A DNA stretch of 64,000 nt, from positions 2,501-66,500 of the forward strand of contig JABAKD010000011.1 of the NCBI GenBank assembly GCA_012845835.1, given 5' to 3'. This DNA is from Undaria pinnatifida (Eukaryota > Sar > Phaeophyceae > Laminariales > Alariaceae). The translations under genes and the position numbers were made by a program. The notes under the pieces were generated by a model, which was given only the letters and a program-made list of their open reading frames with translations, was not told the origin of the DNA and ran no database searches. Shown piece after piece: positions 56,243 through 64,000 of this stretch (the first letter of the stretch is position 1; the number at the start of each line of letters is the position of its first letter).

Positions 56243-56656
56243 GTGAAAGCTGCGCGTGCAACAAACCTCACCAGAGGTGAAATAGACGGTATACGTTCGG
56301 CTTTGGAGGGTGTGCGTGCCCATCCCCTCTCTGTGCTGACAACACACAACCTCAACGCCAATACTCCGCAAAACGGGACTGTCACTTTTTTGCGATCGGA
56401 AGCAAATGAAAGTGCAGGTTTGCTGCCGAAAGACGAAAGACGTCGGTTCTGCGGGGTTCGGCGCGCTTTTCACGACGCTGATTCCAACCCAGCAGGGACA
56501 ATCGAGACCGCACGCAACGAGCCATTCTGTTCGCTAGGCCACCAGGTGCCGCATTGCGAAGGCGCGAGCCTGGCCGTGCGTCTGGGAGCGCGCTATGAGG
56601 GCGCGAAGTTAACGTACTGTTTTCAGAGGGGGTCGAATTTCCCCGCTGCGCTGTGA
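56243..56656 (+). CDS. hypothetical divergent ORF, 137 aa
   Basis: Open + strand frame reading away from the - strand gene. Composition is mixed (Arg/Ala/Gly-rich), no domain, signal peptide or membrane segment seen. Could be chance in GC-rich DNA. Confidence 0.2.
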   Translation: MKAARATNLTRGEIDGIRSALEGVRAHPLSVLTTHNLNANTPQNGTVTFLRSEANESAGLLPKDERRRFCGVRRAFHDADSNPAGTIETARNEPFCSLGHQVPHCEGASLAVRLGARYEGAKLTYCFQRGSNFPAAL

Positions 56657-56814
56657 GCGACCCAGTCCTGAAGATCCCGATTCCCGTAATATTAGTTACC
56701 TCTATTTACTAGTGGTACTCCCGAAGTTTGCCAGTTGCCGGCCGGTATGGCGGAAAAAAACAAATTGGTGCTGTATCCTCTGTATGTAATACTAAAAAAA
56801 CAATATAATAACAG

Positions 56815-57345
56815 GGCAGCAGTACGGCAGTGCAGCAGTACGTACGGTAGTAAAGGACAGAGGTGTGCAGCAGTGAGGACGGTGGTACTCTCAAGCACCA
56901 GTGGGAGGCCGATATTTTATAAACAAAAACAAAGGTTCATCTCCCACAGGACGAAAAAGACTCCAACGTACGGAACGGCCCACCCACCCACCACGGACGA
57001 CGCAGTGCACCCTCCACCCACCCACCGACCAAACCTTTACTACATGCAGCAGTAAGTACAGCAGTGCAGCAGTACGTACAGCAGTGCAGCAGTACGTACA
57101 GCAGTGCAGCAGTACGTACAGCAGTGCAGCAGTACGTACAGCAGTGCAGCAGTACGTACAGCAGTGCAGCAGTACGTACAGCAGTGCAGCAGTACGTACA
57201 GCAGTGCAGCAGTACGTACAGCAGTGCAGCAGTACGTACAGCAGTGCAGCAGTACGTACAGCAGTGCAGCAGTACGTACAGCAGTGCAGCAGTACGTACA
57301 GCAGTGCAGCAGTACGTACAGCAGTGCAGCAGTACGTACGGCAGT
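56815..57345 (+). repeat. 20-bp (GCAGTGCAGCAGTACGTACA)n satellite with flanking duplication
   Basis: About 15 near-identical 20-bp units at 57056-57345 and scattered units from 56815. Because 20 is not a multiple of three, all three frames are open on both strands; none is a gene. Confidence 0.97.
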
Positions 57346-57860
57346 GCACCTGCACCCGAAAAAAAAACAAATTGGTGCTGCTGTATCATCCTCAGAGCTC
57401 TCTATGTAGTCTGAGTACTACGAAAACAAAATAATAACAGGCCACCCACCCACCACGGAAGACGCAGTCGGTGCATCCTCCACCCACCCACCGACCAAAC
57501 CTTTACTACATACAGCAGCAAAGCAGTGCAGCAGTACGTACAGCAGCACACCTGGTACGCGGGGAGCAGTTAGTGGATTGGTTCTTGAGGACCTTGCATG
57601 AAACAGGAAACAAAAAGTGCAGCAGTACGTACAGCAGTACACCTGGTATGCGGGGAGCAGTTGATTGGTTCTTGAGGACCTTGTACCCAGGTATGAAACA
57701 GGAAACAAACGGGGGGAGTTTCATTTTTTGACGATACTCGGCCATCTCGGGGAGCGAGCGAGCCGCCATCCACCACCCACCCACCACACACCACCCACTA
57801 CCCAGTACTGCAGTACAGCAATGCAGCAGTACGTAGAGCAATACACCTGACAGGCGAGCA
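57346..57860 (+). repeat. diverged duplication around the 20-bp satellite
   Basis: CAAATTGGTGCTG..., CACCCACCCACCACGGA, CCTCCACCCACCCACCGACC and CAAACCTTTACTACAT recur on both sides of the satellite (56760-57050 and 57366-57520). A further ~95-bp duplication (GCGGGGAGCAGTT, GATTGGTTCTTGAGGACCTT) lies at 57565-57690. Confidence 0.85.
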
Positions 57861-58419
57861 GCAGCCGATTGGTTGGTTATAATGCTCTCGGGCTGGGCGG
57901 GATTTGCAATTGTTTACTATTCCCCGCCACGCCGGGGGCCAAGAGAGGGCGATTTCCACGCTTCCCCCTCGCCGAGGTGGGGCACCGACGCCCGTCCTTT
58001 CGCCGGCACGTCGTAGTGCTGCTGTGCGGATGGGACGTGGCGGCCCCTCGAGGCCGCCGGAGGCCGAGTGGAGCTCGGGAGTCGCCGCTTTTAGGGGGGG
58101 GTGTTATAGCCAAGATATTTTCAAAGATCCAAAAAAACGTCACGACCACCTTAGCGTATTCTATAATAAAGATATTATTTTATTTTATTTTTATTTTGTA
58201 TTTTTTAAAGTGGAACTTTCACATGATATCTATTAGATCACTGCTACTATCTTCATACTCCCGATGTATACGACCAAAACCCGCCCCAAGAGTGAAAAAT
58301 AAAATAAAATAATAATAATATAAAACCACCCCCAGGTAGAGAAAACTTACTTACGCACTTAACCACAAGTACCAACGACCCTGACCAAGCCATACATCCG
58401 CAAACCATCCACCATGCAT
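57861..58419. other. no recognisable feature (GC-rich then AT-rich)
   Basis: 57870-58110 is GC-rich with open frames, 58150-58330 is AT-rich. No gene or repeat supported. Confidence 0.35.
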
Positions 58420-59180
58420 GTGGTAGAGCAATATAGTGGAAACTACATAAATTAATTTATAAAATAGGTATGGTGTTAGTTTACTTCAAAATTCCCCACC
58501 TAAAGTAAAAATACCAACACCAATCTTTGTAGTGAGTGGAGAAAAACATTTGTTTATAAAAGAATGGGACCCCTCTCATTAAGAAAATTTGACCCACATA
58601 GTGTAGTACAAGTAAGTTCCAGCAAGCAGCTTCAAAATATGAGTATTGACCCGAAATTCGTCGAGCTCACCTGACCTCCTGACAATATTTTTTTGCTATA
58701 AAATGTTGGAGTGACAGCGTATCAATTTGGAACCGTGGGTTCGTGTCCAACAGAGTTTTTATTTGTTTTTGTTTTCTTTTGGGGGGGGGGAGTAGCCGAC
58801 TTTCATTCTCGAATGCTGTATTAAGAGTAACATATAAGATAACTACTAATATTCTGTATTCGTACTCCTCCCGATATTAAAGCCGGGGGGAAGAAGAAAC
58901 AAAATAAACCACCTACCATATATAGGATGGAGAAGTATGGTGGAAACTACAGTAATAAATTTATAAAATAGATGTGATGTTAGATCTAGCTCAAAATTCC
59001 CCACCCAAAGTAAAAATACCAACACTTACCATCATAGTGGACTAAAAATAGGATCCCTCCCAATAAAAACTCACCCATATAGTATATTACAAGTACCAAC
59101 AACGCAGCTTGCAAAGATTAGTACTGACCTGAAATTCGTCGAACTCACGGCTGACGTCCTTGAAATATTTTTTATAAAAT
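58420..59180 (-). repeat. two diverged R5-related copies
   Basis: 58420-58690 and 58925-59180 share TAGTGGAAACTAC-type, TAAATTTATAAAATAG, CAAAATTCCCCACC, AAAGTAAAAATACCAACAC and end with GAAATTCGTCGARCTCAC and a TATTTTTTTATAAA edge like inverted R5. Confidence 0.75.
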
Positions 59181-59184
59181 ATAA

Positions 59185-59980
59185 CAAGGGGAATTAGAGC
59201 GATCTACTACTGGTATAACACGCGTTCTTCTGGACGTATCATGGTCGTCTTGCAGCCTTTCTAATCTTCTTGCATCGTATTCTTCACAACTACTCGCACT
59301 TTCCCGTATTTTATTTGTTCAAGCCCTGCGGACATCAAGCAAAACAACCGCAATTTGGCTAGTTGCTTGCATGATAGGTCGCGCAAAAAACCTTGGCCTA
59401 TTGGGTCAAAGCCTACTTACTAACTCTAAGGTCGCAATTATTTACGCGGTCGCAATTCGGCTGGTCTTATGCATCATGTACGTTATCCAGGGTTTTTTTA
59501 TTTGTTTGTGAAGGGTGTCCGTCTAATTTTTCTTCCTAATGAAGTTGTATCCCCGCCTTCGTTGCCGGCCGTAGGGAACCTTTCGCAGATGTCGTAGTAT
59601 GCACATTCGTCTACGAAAAGCACGTCATCGCTCACGCGTTATTTTTTGTGTATTTTTGTAGATCGTCCGTCGTTGTTGTACGTTGTTGTTGGCGCTTATC
59701 CTATTAATATCTTACCAGATATTATTTTTTCATGTGCGTATTCACCGGACGAAGTTTTACACATTCTTCATAACTCCTCCTGCAGAAGTTATTTGCGTAA
59801 CAAGATGCGCAAAAAAACGGTTTTGAGCCCATCTGTATCAGATTGACGTGCAGACCAAGCACGCTCAAAATGATAACACTTCAACAGCACCGAAACGCAA
59901 TAATATAAAAAGGCGAATTAGAGCGATCTACTACTGGTACAACACGCGTTCTTCTGGACGTATCATGGTCGTTTTGCAGC
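59185..59980 (+). repeat. dispersed repeat R1, copy
   Basis: Full R1 cycle, from GCGATCTACTACTGGTATAA to the next GCGATCTACTACTGGTACAA, unit ~730 bp. Confidence 0.9.
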
Positions 59981-60655
59981 CACACGCAGCCACATGGCCA
60001 GCACGTACACAGCACATGACAGCCCAACAGCGCACACGCAACCATCCGCTGCACGTATGAAGCCTACAGCACGGCATCATGAATACCGAACGACCGCGAC
60101 GGTTGGATTAGCCCTTTCACAGACCGGCGCCCCTGCTCTCGAGCCCGGGCAAGATGTGTGTCTGTTGCTCGGTTTCAGTTAATGAGGGCACCCCATAGCA
60201 GTAGCTAGCTGGAGCACAGCAGTCAGTTATTCCTTTGTTGTGTCAACCCCCTTGCCTGCGTTCGTTCCTCGGCATCGATCGCTTTTAGCCCGTGTCTATC
60301 GCCAAGCTACCAGCAACCACGTAACGAAAGCTCAAACACGACCCATCGCGGCTTCCGCGCGTTTATACTGTGTAGACGGTCAGTTGTTGCAGCCAACGTT
60401 ATCTGGCCCATGCCGTGCATGCCTCGTCTCACACCCCTGGCGGCTGGTGCCCTACGCTGCTCTGGGTCTCGGACGGGACGGGGCAAATAACCTTGCTTCG
60501 TCTCGTCTCGGGTCTTGAGCCCTTAATGACTCGATGTGGAAGAAACGCCATATTCAGTTTTAGACAGCACAAAGCGCCCACATATTTCGCTGTATAGAAC
60601 AAAGCGCCGAATACCAAATACATAAATATCAGCGTACGCGGAGTTTTAGATATCT
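59981..60655. other. unique segment replacing part of R1
   Basis: R1 stops at TTTTGCAGCC and resumes further along its cycle at CTCGCAATCATTTACGCGG. The intervening 675 bp are unlike R1; a 92-codon frame is open but unsupported. Confidence 0.5.
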
Positions 60656-60907
60656 CTACTAAGCTCGCAATCATTTACGCGGTCGCAATTCGGCTGGTCA
60701 TTTGCATTATGTACGTTATCTAGGGATTTTTTTTTTGTTTGTGAAGGGCGTCCGTCTAATTTTGCTTCCTAATAAAGTTGCATCCCCGCCTTCGTTGCCG
60801 GCCGTAGGGAACCTTTTGCAGATATCGTAGTATGCACATTCGTCTACGAAAAGCACGTCATCGCTCACGCGTTATTTTTTGTGTATTTTTGTAGGTTGTA
60901 GCCTCGA
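60656..60907 (+). repeat. dispersed repeat R1, partial copy
   Basis: Runs from TTTACGCGGTCGCAATTCGG to TTTTTGTAGGTTGTA and ends abruptly. Confidence 0.9.
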
Positions 60908-60958
60908 GGTGAGCGAGGCCATTCGATATTATTAACTTTTTGGGCATAAGTGGCTCCC

Positions 60959-61336
60959 ATGTCTCAACTCGAACTAGTGGTCTCCGTCAGTACGCCTAGA
61001 ACGAAAAACCGAGGAAAGATCAAACTACCTGAAAATAGACTAGGATATTTCTGCACTAATCCAGACGTAGATGTCGAGAAGAGGATTTATCTCATGAATC
61101 AGCATGAGTGGGTAGAAGCTTCGAGAAAGCCCCTCCCCTGCCCATGCTGTGCGAGCTTGAACAAACGGCCAAAACAAATACCGGTACTTGTACTGTATCT
61201 GGTAAAAAAAATGAGTGCTTCGTACTCCAGACTCGCTTCATATGTAGGATACCTCGCGGGCGTCTGCCGCCTTCGGTGTGCCTCAGTCTGGCAGTCAGTA
61301 CAGCAGCACAGCAGGACTGGCCCTCAACCCGGTTAA
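60959..61336 (+). CDS. hypothetical ORF, ~126 aa
   Basis: From ATG 60959 (or an earlier ATG at 60950) the frame reads MSQLELVVSVSTPRTKNRG, then KLPENRLGYFC and RIYLMNQHEWVEASRKPLP, before a Cys pair (PCPCCASL) and a less convincing C-terminal half. The first ~65 codons look coding-like. No family recognised; it lies in a unique segment between repeats. Confidence 0.3.
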   Translation: MSQLELVVSVSTPRTKNRGKIKLPENRLGYFCTNPDVDVEKRIYLMNQHEWVEASRKPLPCPCCASLNKRPKQIPVLVLYLVKKMSASYSRLASYVGYLAGVCRLRCASVWQSVQQHSRTGPQPG

Positions 61337-61732
61337 ATTTACCACCCTCGAAACGTAGGCATTCGCGCGAGAGGCAACAGAGTCGTAAACTGCAGCAGCT
61401 CCGGCCATGCACTACGTCGGGCACAAACTAAACAAAACATGTCATCGAAAAATTACAGTTTCAGGACGAGAGTGCAGGAGCGCGAGCGCGCGACGAACGA
61501 TGTCAGAGCCCCAGCTTTCTGACCGCAGAGCTCGCCGGGATAGGAGAAATCTCGTGGGCATTTTCCACCGGCTGGTTGTGCTGTAGTTGAGTTGGCTGTT
61601 GGGGTGCTGGTTGTCTGTGTTGTGCTGTGTTATTTTTTGTTTTGTGGTGTGTTGTGTGCTGTGTGCGCGCGATCCTCGTAAATACACGAGGGCTCATTTT
61701 CAAGTGATAGTTCGCAGAGGCATGGCTCCACG
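61337..61732. other. no recognisable feature
   Basis: Remainder of the unique segment before R3; contains a T/G-rich stretch at 61610-61665. Confidence 0.4.
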
Positions 61733-63760
61733 AGAGCGAGATGCCTCTGACCACCGCCAACGTTACTGGTGGTGTTATACACGCAGGTTGATTAACTCGG
61801 ATTGAGCATACACCAAGCGGCTTGCTGGGTTGAGCGTTGCAATTACTGCGTAGGTGTTGTGCTGTGCTGCTGCTGCAGAGGGTCTGTGTTGGAGTTGCCT
61901 CGAGCTTTTGTCGTCTGCAATGCTGTTTGCTGGAAAATACTCGGAAATTTGCTTCAAATATGCAGTTGGGCCAAAAAGTGCCCTAGTGCATATTTTGGGG
62001 AATCCACATCTCACGCTGCTCGTTAGGTCTAAAATATTGACCTGTTTTTTTCACATGTAAAAAATGATAGGGCTTAATTCGGTTTGGATCCAAATATATA
62101 GGCCCATCGTCAGGGTTAAATAGGTCTATCGGCAATTTGCATCATGTACGTTATCTAGCTTTTTTTTTTGTGAAGGGTGCCCGTCTAGTTTTGCTTCCTT
62201 AACAAAGTTGTATCCCCGCCTTCGTTGCCGGCCGTAGGGACCCTTTCGCAGATGTCGTAGTATGTACAGTCGTCTACGAAAATGACGTCATCGCTCGCGC
62301 GGTATTTGTTTACTTCTCTTTGTAGGTTGTCCATCGTTGTTGTACGTTGTTGTTGGCGCGTATCCTATTGATATTTTATCAGATAAAAACAAAACAAACG
62401 CTCCAGCTCTGCAGACGTAAAAACGGAAACAAACGCTCGAGAGTATGCAACCGCAAAATTCCAAACATTAGCAAGTACCGTTTGGAAATGATGCCAATTT
62501 TGTAAATCATCCAGGCGCTGTGCAGACATTAAGATACAACCAAAATCTCCGGAATTCCTCCTCGACATGCAGTATTTTTGCAACTTCTCGCTTGTCTCGC
62601 TCGGCATCTGTCCGCGTTCACGTCGATGTGCGGAACGGACACGGCAGGGCGAGGGGCGTTGGAGCCTCCCCCCGAAGCCGGCGCTCAAACGAAGCTATTT
62701 GACCGAGAATTCCAGTTCCGCGAATCGCATACTTAGGCGTGAGAGCGGGATGCCTCTGACCACCGCCAACGTTTCTGGTGGTGTTGTACACGTAGGTTGA
62801 TTAACTCGGGTTGAGGATACCCCAAGCGGCTTGCTGGGTTGAGCGTTGCAATTACTGCGTGGGTGTTGTGCTGTGCTGCTGCTGCAGAGGGTCTGTGTTG
62901 GCGTTGCCTCGAGCTTTTGTCATCTGAAATGCTGTTGTTTGCTGGAAAATACTCGGAAATTTGCTTCAAATATGCAGTTGGGCCAAAGGTGCCCTAGTGC
63001 ATATTTTGGGGAAATCCACATCTCACGCTGCTCGTTAGGTCTAAAATATTGACCTATTTTTTTCACATTTAGAAGACGATAGGGCTTAATTCGGTTTAGA
63101 TCCAAATATATAGGCCTATCGTCAGGCTTAAATAGGTCTTATGTCAGGTTGACGTGCAGATCAAGCACGCTCAAAATGATGAACACCTCAACAGCACCAC
63201 ACACAATAATATAAGAAGACGATTTAGAGCGATCTACTTCTGGTATAACACGCGTTCTTCTGGACGTATCATGTTTGCAGCCTTTCTAATCTTCTTGCAT
63301 CGCATTCTTCACTACTCGCACTTTCCCGTGTTTTATTCGTTCGAGCCCTGCAGATATCAAGCAAAACAACCGCAATTTGGCTAGTTACTTGCATAATAGG
63401 TCGCGCAAAAAACCTTGGCCTATTGGGTCAAAGCCTACTAACTAAGGTCGCAATTATTTACGCGGTCGCAATTCGGCTGGTCATTTGCGTCATGTACGTT
63501 ATCTAGGGGTTTTTTTATTTGTTTGTGAAGGGTGCCCGTCTAGTTTTGCTTCCTTAACAAAGTTGTATCCCCGCCTTCGTTGCCGGCCATAGGGAACCTT
63601 TCGCAGATGTCGTAGTATGTGCATTCGTCTGCGAAAATGACGTCATCGCTCGCGCGTTATCTGTTTACTTCTTTTTGTAGGTTGTGCATCGTTGTTGTAC
63701 GTTGTTGTTGGCGCGTATCCTATTGATATTTTATCAGATAAAAACAAAACAAACGCTCCA
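61733..63760 (+). repeat. ~1-kb composite tandem unit R3-R1-R2, then R3-R1
   Basis: R3 (ATGCCTCTGACCACCGCCAA to AAATAGGTCT) is at 61740-62125 and 62750-63138, ~1011 bp apart. The first R3 is followed by part of R1 (62130-62395) and R2 (62395-62745); the second by a longer R1 (63145-63760). Confidence 0.9.
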
Positions 63761-64000
63761 GCCCTGCAGGTCTACGTCAAAAGGGAAACAAACGCCCAAG
63801 AGTATGCCATCGCAAAATTCCAAGCATCATCAAGTACCGTTACGAAATGATGCCAATATTGTAAATCATCCAGGCGCTGCAGACATTAAGATTCAACCAA
63901 AATCTCCGAAATTTGTCCTCGATATGCGGTATTTTTGCAACTTCTCGCTTGTCTCGCTCGGCATCCGTCTGCGTTCACGTCGATGTGCGGAACGGACACG
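63761..64000 (+). repeat. repeat R2, copy running off the window
   Basis: Same order as 10225-10590 (ACCGTTACGAAATGATGCCA, CTTCTCGCTTGTCTCGCTCG, GATGTGCGGAACGGACACG) up to the right edge. Confidence 0.9.

Noticed and set aside
58705-58755. tRNA-like TGTTGGA...TCCAACA with GGGTTCG
   Set aside because: The 7-bp ends pair but only ~49 nt separate them; there is no D arm or anticodon arm, so it is not a nuclear tRNA.

Overview
This is eukaryotic nuclear DNA, gene-poor and very repeat-rich. Two spliced genes with GT-AG introns can be reconstructed, transposable elements of several eukaryotic classes are present, and an interstitial tract of the CCCTAA (TTAGGG) telomere motif occurs at 33.5 kb. 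My best guess is a stramenopile, possibly a brown alga (flagellar-type FAM228-like gene, introns of hundreds to thousands of bases full of tandem repeats, Helitron, Copia and TIR elements). That placement is inference; nothing here proves it.

Layout. 1-4.85 kb: a 204/205-bp satellite with a dimeric higher-order structure. 5.1-6.2 kb: a small inverted-repeat element and a decayed Copia fragment. 6.5-15 kb: dispersed repeat families (called R1, R2, R4, R5, R6 here), two tRNA-like SINE heads and a 462-bp tandem duplication. 15.6-18.2 kb: minisatellites around a short unknown ORF. 18.2-31.5 kb: one 8-exon + strand gene (about 353 codons, FAM228-like) whose introns hold most of the tandem repeats there, including tandem copies of the gene's own exon/intron junctions. 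32.1-34.6 kb: pentanucleotide satellite and a palindromic GGAAGCTTCC array interrupted by telomere repeats. 35-36.8 kb: R5 copies in opposite orientations. 37-42.4 kb: a segment bracketed by ~370-bp direct repeats (LTR-like) with a few exon- or ORF-like pieces on the - strand. 43-47.6 kb: four TIR or hairpin elements, two of which can be compared with a paralogous unfilled site in the same window. 48.4-53.9 kb: an apparently intact Helitron (Rep/helicase/OTU protein, 1711 aa, - strand). 53.9-56.0 kb: a 3-exon - strand gene for an unknown Cys/His-rich protein, with a ~450-bp (CA)n tract in its second intron. 56.8-57.9 kb: 20-bp satellite. 58.4-64 kb: R5/R1/R3/R2 repeats again, partly as a ~1-kb composite tandem unit.

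How it fits together. The two host genes seem unrelated. The striking features are how the non-coding DNA grew (tandem duplication of splice junctions, nested TIR elements, modular repeats) and the close head-to-tail placement of the Helitron just downstream of the Cys-rich gene. Both gene models come from reading frames, splice-site consensus and phase agreement only; no database search or transcript data was available.
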